A stretch of 64,000 bases of DNA from Capnocytophaga sputigena (lineage in GTDB: Bacteria; Bacteroidota; Bacteroidia; Flavobacteriales; Flavobacteriaceae), in the NCBI RefSeq assembly GCF_900446695.1, contig NZ_UAVP01000003.1, positions 558,001-622,000 of the forward strand. Direction: 5' to 3'. Shown in pieces: positions 35,518 through 45,500 of this stretch. Under the pieces are notes generated by a model, which saw only the letters and a list, made by a program, of their open reading frames with translations, was not told the DNA's origin and did not search any database. Both the position numbers and the translations under genes were made by a program. Every line of letters starts with the position of its first letter. Positions within the stretch are counted from its first letter, which is position 1.

Positions 35518-36271
35518 AACTATAACAGATATTTTTGCCGAAAAGAAAAACGTTAATATCGGCTATATAGTAGCAGGCTACCCCTCTACTCAATTTACAA
35601 AAGAATTTCTCACGAAGTTAGACGACTCGGCTATTGATATTTTGGAAATAGGCATTCCCTATTCCGACCCCTTAGCCGATGGTAAACACATTGCTGAAGC
35701 CTCATTTGCTGCCTCACAAGCAGGGGTTACTACCGATGTAGTGTTTGACCTTCTCAATTCAGTAAAAGAAAAAGTACATAAGCCCTTAGTGTTTTTAGTG
35801 TATTACAATCTCGTTTTTGCTTATGGAGTAGAAGCCTTTGTAAAGCGAAGTGCTGAAATAGGTATCAAAGGTATGATTATCCCCGATTTGCCTTATGAAG
35901 AAGCCACCGAAGTAGCACAACTGCTAAACGCTCATAACATTGCTTTTATTCCTTTGGTGAGTGTAACTTCTGGCGACCGCATTGCTAAAATCGCTTCTTT
36001 GGCTAAAGGTGGCTTTGTATATGCTGTGGGGTCTTTGGGGGTAACGGGTAGCAAACAGGTTGATTTAGGTAGATTGGAACAGTTCATTACCAACATCAAG
36101 CAACATACCACCCTACCTGTAGCGTTAGGATTTGGCATCAAAACGAATAGTGATGTACAAACGATGCGCCATTACGCCGATGGAGTGATTGTAGGTACGA
36201 GCATCGTCATTCTCACTCAAAACAATGATGTAGCAAAAACTATGAAAGAAATTGAAGAACTATTTAGGTAA
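35507..36271 (+). CDS. trpA: Tryptophan synthase alpha chain
   Basis: A TIM-barrel protein of 254 residues, full length for TrpA. It splits indole-3-glycerol phosphate to indole and glyceraldehyde 3-phosphate. Catalytic Glu47 and Asp58 lie in [14 protein letters not shown]; the PDLPYEE loop and GFGIK phosphate site are present. It overlaps trpB by 11 bases, which suggests translational coupling and matched amounts of the two subunits. It is the last gene of the trp operon. Confidence 0.97.
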   Translation: MKYKTITDIFAEKKNVNIGYIVAGYPSTQFTKEFLTKLDDSAIDILEIGIPYSDPLADGKHIAEASFAASQAGVTTDVVFDLLNSVKEKVHKPLVFLVYYNLVFAYGVEAFVKRSAEIGIKGMIIPDLPYEEATEVAQLLNAHNIAFIPLVSVTSGDRIAKIASLAKGGFVYAVGSLGVTGSKQVDLGRLEQFITNIKQHTTLPVALGFGIKTNSDVQTMRHYADGVIVGTSIVILTQNNDVAKTMKEIEELFR

Positions 36272-36294
36272 CATTTGGGTAACAAATAACGAGT

Positions 36295-36334
36295 AACTTT
36301 GTTAGAGTCTAACGACTTTAACAAAGTTTTTTTT
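36295..36334 (+). terminator. Rho-independent terminator of the trp operon
   Basis: AACTTTGTTA pairs perfectly with TAACAAAGTT, with an inner AGTC/GACT pair and TAAC loop, then eight T residues. It lies 24 bases after the trpA stop. Confidence 0.9.
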
Positions 36335-36493
36335 AACGATTAATCATTAACGACTGCTTTCCTAACTTACTGATTACTTACGTTTTCGTAAGAAAAACAA
36401 ACTTTAGTAAAGAAAAACGTACAATAGGTAAAGAGTACTTTGTTAATCAATTCTTAATTTTGTCGCAAAGAAAAAACTTTAAATTTTTGTATA

Positions 36494-39400
36494 ATGAAAA
36501 ACATCATTAGCATTTGTATTTTGTTGTTCAGCATCCCGATGTTGGCACAAAAAGTAACCATTACGGGGGTCGTTACTGATGAAAACCAACAACCCCTTCC
36601 TGGTGCGACGGTAGTAGTAGAGCCAGCGCACACAGGTACGGCTACTGATTTGGATGGGCGTTTTTCCTTGAATGTACTCTCTACTGATAAAATTGTAGTG
36701 AGCTATATAGGGTATCAGCCAAAAACCATAGCCGTAGGCAAAACGCGTACCTTCAAAGTAACTCTCTCTCCTGAAGTAACTCAAATGGATGAGGTGGTAA
36801 TCGTAGGGTACGGTACTCAACGCAAAAGCGATATTTCTACGGCAGTAGCTTCGGTGAAAATGGCAGATATCGCCCAAAGCAGTCCGTCTCAGGTATTGCA
36901 AGCGTTGCAAGGCAAAGTGAGTGGGGTGCAAATCATCTCTTCCGATGGTTCTGCTTCCAGCGGACTCACCTTTAGAATTCGCGGGGTGAACTCCATCACA
37001 GGAGGTACACAACCGCTATTTGTTATCGATGGGGTGCCAATGCCTACTCAAAGGGTAACCAATACCAATGATGATGTGGCTACCAACCCATTGCTCGGTT
37101 TGAACCCTAATGACATTGAGTCGATGGAAATCCTCAAAGATGCCGCCGCAGCAGCTATCTACGGGTCTAATGGTTCTAATGGGGTAGTACTTATCACCAC
37201 CAAAAAAGGCAAAGAACTCGCTAAACCTAAATTTAACTTCAGTTATGCAAGTTCTATTGAAATGATGCCTAATATCCCTTTGAAGGTGCTCAGCGCTGAA
37301 GATTACGCTCACAAAATGCTCGACTATGGCACTTGGGGCAACCAACCTCAAATAGACTTTTGGCAACGAATGATTGCTGAAAAAGGCTGGAATCACCCTG
37401 CTGTGAAAAATTGGTTGAAAGAAGTTACCCAAACAGGTACTAAAAATGAAGCTAACGGTAGCATTATGGGGGGTACCGACCAAACCCGTTATATGCTTTC
37501 TGTGGGCTATCTCAGCCAAAAAGGACTTATCAAGCGTTCTGCTTTCAACCGCTTTACTTCACGCCTCAACCTCTCACAAAAGATTAACGACAAGATGAAT
37601 GCAGGTATCAACCTTTCGTATGCCGTTTCTAAAGATAAAAATCCTGTGAGTGATTGGTCTCAAAATGGAGTGGTACTCAGGGCTTTGCAAACTTCTCCTT
37701 TCTTAGACTACCCTGGTTTTGGCACCCTGATGAGCTATCCTAACATTCGCACAATGAGCCCTAAGGTAGCAGTAGACCAAGTGGATATCAATACCAAATA
37801 CAACGAGCTCAACGCCAATGTATACCTCAGTTATCAACTGCTCAAAGATTTGAGTTTTAACACCAGCGCTTCTTACCGCTTGCACACTATTGGTCAAGAC
37901 CGTTTTTGGGGTCCTGATACTTGGTTTGGACAATCAGAACGCGGACGTATGGAACTCTCTAATCGCAATGAGAACAGCTGGGTATACGAAGCTCGCTTGC
38001 AGTACTCTAAAAGCATCAATAAGCACTATTTTTCTATAATGGGCGCTTTTGAAGCCAATAAGTATTGGACAGATTATACTTATAACAAATCTACCAACTT
38101 CGAGGATACCAAACAAGGTATTTGGGGTATCAACCAAGGGTTAGTAACCTATGCGCCTTTGTACACTTATGATGGCAACCAATTAGTATCCTACATCAGT
38201 AGAGCAACTTATAGTTATAACAACAAGTATGTGCTCAATGCTTCTTTGCGTGCTGATGGTTCTTCTAAATTTGGTAAGAATAACAAATACGGTTATTTCC
38301 CTGCTATTTCTTTAGCTTGGAATGCTCACGAAGAAGACTTTATCAAAAAAATAGAAGCTATTTCCAATTTGCGTTTGCGCGGTAGTTTTGGTATGACAGG
38401 TAACAACCAAATCCCATCTTACCAATCTTTAGCGCAACTCGCTAAAAATAAAGTAGTTTTAGACGGTAACAAAGTGGAAATCGGTCGTTATACCAGCAAT
38501 ATTGCTAACGATAACCTCAAATGGGAAAGCCAAAAGCAATATAATATCGGTTTAGATTTGTCCTTCCTCAAAAACCGCTACACCTTTTCTACCGAATTGT
38601 ACTACAAACGCATAGACGATATGCTTTTAGAAGTGAATATCCCTTCTACTTCAGGATTCCAAAAAGCGTGGAAGAATGCAGGTTCAATGGAAAACAAAGG
38701 TCTCGAAGTAAGTTTCAATGCACAATGGTTGCGTGATGGCGATTTCAAATGGACAACTGATTTCAATATTTCTTTCTACCGAAACAAAATCCTTTCATTA
38801 GACGAAGGTCAGTATCAACAGTTTTACGACCGTGGCATCAACTCCAAAATCAAAAGTGATGTGCTTTTGCGCGTAGGTATGCCAGTGGGTATTTACTATG
38901 GTTATGTAGCCGATGGTGTATTCCACAACCAAAACGAAGTGGACAATGCACAACCAGGTCCTAACGTAGCTTTAGGAGGTTTGCGAGTGAAAGACATCAA
39001 CCACGATGGTGTAATCGATACTAACGACCGTGTGCCAGTAGCCGATGTAAACCCATTACATACAGGGGGTATAGGCAACACTTTCTCCTATAAAGGCTGG
39101 GAATTATACGCTTTCTTGCGCTGGTCGTATGGCAACGATGTAGTAAATGGTAACGCTTACTACCTCACTGGCACTAAGAATATCGACAATATCACACAAA
39201 GTGTTTATAACAACGTGTGGTCGGAAGCTCACCCCGACCGCAACTTCCCACTCTTTGGAGGTGGTTTCTGGGCTGAAAACGCTTTCCGCAGCGACTTGGT
39301 AGAAGATGGTTCATTCTTGCGTTTGCAAACCGTGAGTCTCAGCTACAATTTGCCTAAGGAGGTATTAGAGCCTTATAAACTCAACAAATTGCGCATAGGG

Positions 39401-39559
39401 GTAACAGGTACTAACCTCGCTCTTTGGACACGTTATTCAGGGTTTGACCCAGAAGCTAATACAGGTTATGGCACCATAGCTCGTTTGGCACCAGGGCTTG
39501 ATATGAGTCCATACCCACGACCTACCTCGGTTTTATTCTCAGTAGAAGTTGGTTTTTAA
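36494..39559 (+). CDS. SusC/RagA-type TonB-dependent outer-membrane transporter (PUL 1)
   Basis: An outer-membrane protein of 1021 residues: signal peptide (ending PMLAQ), a carboxypeptidase-regulatory-like domain (about 20-98, TITGVVTDENQQPLPGATV), the DEVVIVGYGTQ segment, a plug domain (about 115-235, ending AAAAIYGSNGSNGVVLITTK), then a 22-strand-type barrel ending VLFSVEVGF. It imports an oligosaccharide, or another bulky ligand, together with the SusD lipoprotein encoded 14 bases downstream, powered by TonB. It opens a six-gene polysaccharide utilisation locus. A -7-like TAATTTTG lies at 36455-36462. The ligand cannot be told from the sequence. Confidence 0.93.
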   Translation: MKNIISICILLFSIPMLAQKVTITGVVTDENQQPLPGATVVVEPAHTGTATDLDGRFSLNVLSTDKIVVSYIGYQPKTIAVGKTRTFKVTLSPEVTQMDEVVIVGYGTQRKSDISTAVASVKMADIAQSSPSQVLQALQGKVSGVQIISSDGSASSGLTFRIRGVNSITGGTQPLFVIDGVPMPTQRVTNTNDDVATNPLLGLNPNDIESMEILKDAAAAAIYGSNGSNGVVLITTKKGKELAKPKFNFSYASSIEMMPNIPLKVLSAEDYAHKMLDYGTWGNQPQIDFWQRMIAEKGWNHPAVKNWLKEVTQTGTKNEANGSIMGGTDQTRYMLSVGYLSQKGLIKRSAFNRFTSRLNLSQKINDKMNAGINLSYAVSKDKNPVSDWSQNGVVLRALQTSPFLDYPGFGTLMSYPNIRTMSPKVAVDQVDINTKYNELNANVYLSYQLLKDLSFNTSASYRLHTIGQDRFWGPDTWFGQSERGRMELSNRNENSWVYEARLQYSKSINKHYFSIMGAFEANKYWTDYTYNKSTNFEDTKQGIWGINQGLVTYAPLYTYDGNQLVSYISRATYSYNNKYVLNASLRADGSSKFGKNNKYGYFPAISLAWNAHEEDFIKKIEAISNLRLRGSFGMTGNNQIPSYQSLAQLAKNKVVLDGNKVEIGRYTSNIANDNLKWESQKQYNIGLDLSFLKNRYTFSTELYYKRIDDMLLEVNIPSTSGFQKAWKNAGSMENKGLEVSFNAQWLRDGDFKWTTDFNISFYRNKILSLDEGQYQQFYDRGINSKIKSDVLLRVGMPVGIYYGYVADGVFHNQNEVDNAQPGPNVALGGLRVKDINHDGVIDTNDRVPVADVNPLHTGGIGNTFSYKGWELYAFLRWSYGNDVVNGNAYYLTGTKNIDNITQSVYNNVWSEAHPDRNFPLFGGGFWAENAFRSDLVEDGSFLRLQTVSLSYNLPKEVLEPYKLNKLRIGVTGTNLALWTRYSGFDPEANTGYGTIARLAPGLDMSPYPRPTSVLFSVEVGF

Positions 39560-39572
39560 AAAGATATAGATT

Positions 39573-41378
39573 ATGAAATTACATATTACCACCATTATAG
39601 CAATAGGGGCAAGCCTTGGATTGAGCAGTTGCACTAAGTTCTTGGAAGAAGACCCCAAGAGTACTCCCACTTCACAATTTTTCTATGAAAATGAATTGGA
39701 TGCTCGCCAAGCAATGAACGGTACTTACCGTTACCTCACCGATGTATATGTTACAGGACACGGTACCAAACAAATCAGTACCGACCTTGCCAAACGCGCC
39801 GATTGGGATGAAGGAGGAGGCTTGCGTAACTACAAATTCGGGTCAGACAACGATTATATTACCCAAATGTGGCAACAGCATTATGCCGCTATTAAAAACT
39901 GTAACTCAGTAATCGATAATGTAACCGAACACCAAGGTCGCATCAACAATTGGGAACGTTATGTAGGCGAAGCTCGTGGTGTGCGTGCTTACTTGTATTT
40001 TGATTTGGTGCGCTGGTTTGGTGATGTGCCTTTGGTTGTGAAAGAAACCAAATCACTCAACGACCTCAAAGTGCCTCGTACCCCACAAAAGCAAGTGTTT
40101 GAGCAAATTATTGCCGATTTTACCTATGCAATGGATCACGTAGCCGAAAAAGGTGATACGGGCAATGGTTATCAATACGGACGTATTACCAAAGATGCTT
40201 GCCGCGGTTTCTTAGCTAAAGTACACTTGTGGCTCGCCTCAGTAGCACAACGCGACGGACGTGAAATACTCGGTTCAGCTACTGAAAACTACACCAAAGC
40301 AATGAATTACGCCAAAGAGGTCATACAAGGCGGTCGCTATCAATTAGTAGAATACTATCCCGATGTATTCAACGCTAAAACCAAAGTAAGTGAAGCCCCT
40401 AAAGAAGTGATATGGTGCGTACAAGGTCTTACAGGCGACGATACTGGTACCCTCACAGGAATGCTTTACGGGATGAGAGGTAATGAAAACTTAGGTGGCT
40501 CTTGGGATAACATTTCCAGTTCCGATTACCATCGTATGATTTATGAACCTTCCGACTCTATTCGCCGATTGTGGAACTGCCCTCGTGTGCAAGTGCTCGA
40601 CAATGGTAAAATATGGGGATGGGATTATAAAATCTATTGGGATACTCGTGTAGATCAACCCCTCAGTAGCGCTACCGAAAACAACAACTGGGTGATGTGG
40701 AGTATCGGTAAATTCCGCCGTTTTCCATTAGCCGATGCCTCTTCCTATAACTACAAAAACTTTGGTATGGATGAACCTCTCCTCCGTTTTGCCGATGTTC
40801 TCCTCATTTATGCAGAGGCTTATAACGAAGTTAATCATTCACCTGGGGCTTATACCCCCTCATCTTCTTTAGCGATGAACGGCACCAACGTGCAAAGTGC
40901 TTACGATGCAGTGAATTTAGTGCGCAAACGTGCTCGTATCTCTAACAAAGCAGGCGGACGCATCGTACACCGCGATGCCTTACCTCGTGATTTGGATAAA
41001 ACTCATATCAACGATGTAAATACAACAGTCCCCGATTGGAAAACCTCCTCTTATGGCTATGACTACGCAGGTACTGCTATGTGGACAGCCAAACATTACA
41101 GCGATGACTATACCGCTTTCCGCACCGAAATATTGAACGAACGTGCTCGCGAGCTTGTAGGAGAAACTACCGACCGCTGGTGTGACCTCGTACGCCGTGG
41201 TATCTTGGTACAAGCCTTGCAAAATTGGCGTATCAACAATCCGTTTATCAGTGGAGAAGAACGCCGTATTCCTGCACCTGCTGCGCCTGAAAATGTTCGC
41301 CCTTATCATCAATTGTTACCTATTCCGCTTAGCGAATTAGACGCAAATAAGAATTTAACTCAAAACCCTGGATACTAA
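39573..41378 (+). CDS. SusD/RagB-type surface glycan-binding lipoprotein (PUL 1)
   Basis: A lipoprotein of 601 residues with lipobox LSSC at residue 20 followed by TKFLEEDP, the usual SusD start. The TPR-rich helical fold is shown by the family segments NELDARQAMNGTYRYL, RGVRAYLYFDLVRWFGDVPLV, LRFADVLLIYAEAYNE and the C-terminal RRIPAP...LLPIP-x-SELDANKNLTQNPGY. It caps the SusC channel outside the cell and delivers the ligand. It is larger than average for SusD. Transcription continues into the DUF5017-like gene with only one base between them. Confidence 0.93.
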   Translation: MKLHITTIIAIGASLGLSSCTKFLEEDPKSTPTSQFFYENELDARQAMNGTYRYLTDVYVTGHGTKQISTDLAKRADWDEGGGLRNYKFGSDNDYITQMWQQHYAAIKNCNSVIDNVTEHQGRINNWERYVGEARGVRAYLYFDLVRWFGDVPLVVKETKSLNDLKVPRTPQKQVFEQIIADFTYAMDHVAEKGDTGNGYQYGRITKDACRGFLAKVHLWLASVAQRDGREILGSATENYTKAMNYAKEVIQGGRYQLVEYYPDVFNAKTKVSEAPKEVIWCVQGLTGDDTGTLTGMLYGMRGNENLGGSWDNISSSDYHRMIYEPSDSIRRLWNCPRVQVLDNGKIWGWDYKIYWDTRVDQPLSSATENNNWVMWSIGKFRRFPLADASSYNYKNFGMDEPLLRFADVLLIYAEAYNEVNHSPGAYTPSSSLAMNGTNVQSAYDAVNLVRKRARISNKAGGRIVHRDALPRDLDKTHINDVNTTVPDWKTSSYGYDYAGTAMWTAKHYSDDYTAFRTEILNERARELVGETTDRWCDLVRRGILVQALQNWRINNPFISGEERRIPAPAAPENVRPYHQLLPIPLSELDANKNLTQNPGY

Positions 41379-41379
41379 A

Positions 41380-42480
41380 ATGAAAACACATATATTACTC
41401 ATTAGCGGGTTGTTACTCACGGCTTTAGGTGGTTGCACTAAGGATAAACCCGAAGATGTAGACCTATCAGTAACAGCCGATAAAACCCAAGTAAGGGTAG
41501 GCGACCCCGTAACTTTTACAATTCATCACAATGTAAATGCTTTGGCTATCTACACCGGTGATGAAGGACACGATTACCTAAAGAGTATAGACAATGTACT
41601 CAAAGGAAAGACTTCTGAGGAATTGCAAGGTAAAAACTATCGCCCTACCGACCCTGATGTGAAACCTTACAAAGTAGATTTTACTTCTACACAAGTAGGG
41701 AGCACTACTTTAGCCGATGGCGCTTTTGAAGTGCGTAATGCCAATAGCGGTAATAACTTAGTTGGCAGTCAAGCCGAAGTAGTAACCGATGCTACCATAG
41801 GTAAAAATGTAGTGAAAGTGAATGCCAAACACCCTAACTGGTGGTATGAGGCTTTGCGATTGAACGTAAACACCAAAGTAGGAAGTGATAAAAAAATGAC
41901 ACTGCGAATGAAGTTTGCGACAACTACTCTAAAAAGTGCAAACGACGAAAGTGAACACCCTGAAGAAACTAAATTCCCTATCGTGATACGTTTAGGAGGT
42001 ATCGCTGAAGGAGAAACAGCTGTAACTTTCAAAGATGATACTGTTTGGGATTTGTTTGTAACTCCTAAGACAGAATATACTGATTACACTTTTGATATCG
42101 GTCGTACCATCGCAGCGTGGGAAAGTGCTGTAAACAAAAAAATGGCAACGCTTTCTTATATTCAGATTTTGTTTACTACTGTAGGGGCTAATATCGGCTA
42201 TATAGGCGATTACTTTGTTGAATCAGCAAAATTTGGTTCTATTGATTATAAGGCTTTCGATACAGGAAAAGGTATTACCATTACCGATAATTCTGGGGTA
42301 ACCAAATACACTCACAAGTATGACAAAGCAGGTACTTATGAGGTTGTGGTAGTAGGCAGTAGCAGTGGTTTTAAAAGCTATTCCAAAGATGGCTACAAAA
42401 CTGATGTAGGTGCTGTAAGTGCTAACGAATACAAGTACAACAACGAATATCGCACTATCAAAATCACCGTAACACCGTAA
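41380..42480 (+). CDS. DUF5017-like surface lipoprotein (PUL 1)
   Basis: A lipoprotein of 366 residues with lipobox LGGC at residue 19, then TKDKPEDVD, a K/D/E-rich tail that fits surface export. The first ~50 residues form a PKD-like strand pattern (LSVTADKTQVRVGDPVTFTI), repeated at the C-terminus (YTHKYDKAGTYEVVVV). The middle resembles DUF5017. Such proteins sit after susD in the place of SusE/SusF and help bind the glycan at the surface. It has no enzymatic motif. It begins one base after the susD stop. Confidence 0.7.
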   Translation: MKTHILLISGLLLTALGGCTKDKPEDVDLSVTADKTQVRVGDPVTFTIHHNVNALAIYTGDEGHDYLKSIDNVLKGKTSEELQGKNYRPTDPDVKPYKVDFTSTQVGSTTLADGAFEVRNANSGNNLVGSQAEVVTDATIGKNVVKVNAKHPNWWYEALRLNVNTKVGSDKKMTLRMKFATTTLKSANDESEHPEETKFPIVIRLGGIAEGETAVTFKDDTVWDLFVTPKTEYTDYTFDIGRTIAAWESAVNKKMATLSYIQILFTTVGANIGYIGDYFVESAKFGSIDYKAFDTGKGITITDNSGVTKYTHKYDKAGTYEVVVVGSSSGFKSYSKDGYKTDVGAVSANEYKYNNEYRTIKITVTP

Positions 42481-42488
42481 TAATTACG

Positions 42489-42550
42489 AATGACGAGTTA
42501 CGAATGACAATTGTGTTAATTATTAATTGTTAATTGTCAATTGTTTAATA
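42489..42550. repeat. Heptamer spacer upstream of the HTCS gene
   Basis: AATGACG, AGTTACG, AATGACA (42489-42509), then TTAATTA, TTAATTG, TTAATTG, TCAATTG, TTTAATA (42516-42550). Two heptamer families meet here and the second one contains the HTCS promoter. Confidence 0.7.
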
Positions 42551-42556
42551 TTTTTG
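42527..42556 (+). promoter_or_regulatory. Promoter of the HTCS gene
   Basis: TTG (42527-42529), 19 bases and TATTTTTG (42549-42556) match the consensus, which suggests that the regulator is transcribed separately from susCD. Confidence 0.7.
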
Positions 42557-42584
42557 CGCTCTAAATGAATAATGAAACTGACAA

Positions 42585-45500
42585 ATGAATAGATTGATAA
42601 AGCTCTTGCGAATCCTGTTGTTGTGGTATTTTCTTTCCTCTATTTTCTTAGGAGAAGGATTGTGGATAAAGCTACAAGCGCAAGAAACTTTCCTTTTCCA
42701 CCATCTCACACGCAATGAAGGCTTGTTGCACGACAACGTTACTTGCATTGCTCAGGATTCGTTGGGCTTTATTTGGTTAGGCACGCATCGCGGTCTCAAC
42801 CGTTTTGATGGCTATACCCTTGATGCCTATAAGTACGAGCAAGACCCTATCAACTCAGTGTACTACAATCGTGTGTATAGCCTGCAACCTATGGGGCGTT
42901 ATCTTTGGGTAGCTACCGAAGCAGGAGTAGCTTGCTTTGATATACACCTCAAACAGTTTGTCAATTTTAAAATAGACGACCCTCTTGATTTGGCTTTCTA
43001 TACCAAAGTAAAACTCTTACAAAAAGGCACAAACAATGAACTTTGGCTTTTGAGTGAAAACCAAATTAGGCGTGCTAAGGTAGTGTGGAATCAACACGAG
43101 AAGGCACTTACGCTAAAAACATTGCCTATTGGCTCTGTCTCACAACTCACTACTTCGCAACTCAATCCGCAAATAGCGGTGAGTAAAAAAGGAGAAGTGT
43201 GGCTTTCGGGTTTTCCTTGGTTATCGGCTTACGTTCCTGAAAAAGGCACACTAAAAGCCCTACCCGAAAAGGTGAACAACATAGGTTCGGGTATCGTAAA
43301 GATGTTCTATACCGATGGTTATTTATGGGTGATTTACCGTGATAGTTTAGTGAAATACGCTTGTAATCCTAACAATACTTATACAATAGTTGCTAAAAAA
43401 GAATTTACTTTAAATGAGCATCTGCTTTCACTGGATGTGGGTAGCCAATACGTGTGGGTAGTGAATGAAGAGAGTATCTTTCAGTTAGATAAAAACACGC
43501 TCAACCTGCTAAAAACACATAGCCATTCACCTTCCAATCCGTATTCAGCAAGCAATCATATCAATAGTGTGTTCTTAGACAAGGACAGTAATTTGTGGGT
43601 ATCGGCTTGGTCTAATGGTGTATCCTACAGCAGCACGCGCGATGCGTTCTTCAAAACAGTATGGATAAAACCCCAAAGTAAAGTTGGGTCGGAATTTGTG
43701 AGTACAATGCACTACGACCCCGATGGTTATGTGTATATAGGCAATAAGTTTGGAGGGGTTATTCGTTTTGATACCCGCAAACAACAATTAGAAGAACCTT
43801 ATTGTAATGCTCCCGAACTTTCACCTAACGTCACGAGTATTCAGAGCGATAAAGCGCATTTGTACGTATCGGTTCGCGAACGTGTATTTGTAATTGATAA
43901 ACAGAGTAGACGCATCATCAGTTCTTTTCAACCGCAGTGTAAAGATTATATTTTTGATATCAAACTCGATTCCTTTCAACGTTTGTGGATTACCACCTAT
44001 TCTGGTTTAGAATGCTTTGAGGATCGAAATGGGCAATGGCAAAATATTTATGCCTTTACCGAAGCAACTCCCGAACCTCGTAGGTTATCTACTAACAAGC
44101 TCCACAAAATATATGTGGATAAAGCCAAAAATGAATTGGTGATAACCTCGGTAATGGGCTTAAACCGATTGCAACTTAATGCTAAAGGTGAAGTAGTGCG
44201 TGTGCTCAAATACGCTGCCGATACTCAAACCTCTCAAAGCCTCAGTAGCAATTATCTTTGGGCAATTGATAAAGACAAAGATACTTATTGGATAGGCACT
44301 ATGGGCAGCGGGCTCAACAAGGTTATCTTCACCGATAACGCCAACGGAACTCCCTCCTATACTGCCGAACATTACGGCATAGATGAAGGGGCTACCTCTA
44401 ATGATATCGAAAGTGTGGAGGTAGATGCTTTTGGCAATGTGTGGTGTGGAGGTTTCTATTTGAGTTTCTTTGATACAAAGCTAAAGCGTTTTGCAGCTTT
44501 CAACAATAGTGATGGATTGCAAGGACATAGTTTCGGGACAGCTTCCTCTTGCAAAGATGCTGAAGGGAATTTGTACTTTGGAGGCTCTCACGGCTTTAAC
44601 TATTTCAAACCACAAGCGCAAATACCTGTATCGGCAAAACTGAAAGCACATTTTAGTAGGTTTGAGAATAATGGGAAGGTTGTTAATTCGGCTATAGAGT
44701 TTACTAACACTCTCACTATAGGCTATCCTAACAACAACTTTTCAGTTTATTTCACAACCCTTTCCTACAAAGCACCTCAGCACCTGCGCTATCGTTATAA
44801 ACTCGAAGATTACGACACCGATTGGCACTATATCGCTGCGAATACCGAAGTACCCCACGCTACCTATCAAAAACTACCTTATGGCACCTATAAACTATTA
44901 GTGGAGGTAGGCGATTGGCAACAGTGGAGCGGAGCGCAAACCGAGCTTATTGTAGTTTCTAAACCTCCTTTTTGGCTCACGTGGTGGGCGTATTTGTTGT
45001 ATGCAATCATTTTAGTTTCCTTGTTATTTATAGGATTTCGTTACTTTATCCGATGGACACAAATGAAGCATACCATAGCTGTACAAGAGGAAAAAGAACG
45101 CCATAAAGAAGAACTTATGCAAATGAAAATGCAGTTCTTTACGGATGTATCTCACGAGTTCCGCACTCCTCTTACCCTTATGAGCCACGCAGTAACCGAA
45201 ATGGAAGAGGAAATGCCCAACAATAAGTATGTACATACTCTTAAACGCAATACGGGTAAACTCAGCAATATGGTGAACGAACTCCTTGAAATACACCGTA
45301 TGGATGTATACACCCCTCAGTTGAAGGCTAATTACATTTCAGTAAATAGCTATGTACAATCCATCTACAACGAGTTTAAGGAGTGGGCAAACCAAGTAGC
45401 GATAACACTGCAATTAACACTGCCTGAACAAGAAGTGAAGTTGTGGTTAGACGAGAAGTATTTTAGTAAGATACTTTCTAATATTCTCTCCAATGCCATT

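Noticed and set aside
36455-36462. Full promoter for the first susC gene
   Set aside because: TAATTTTG is present, but the nearest TTTG (36439-36442) is 12 bases away, too close for the -33 element.
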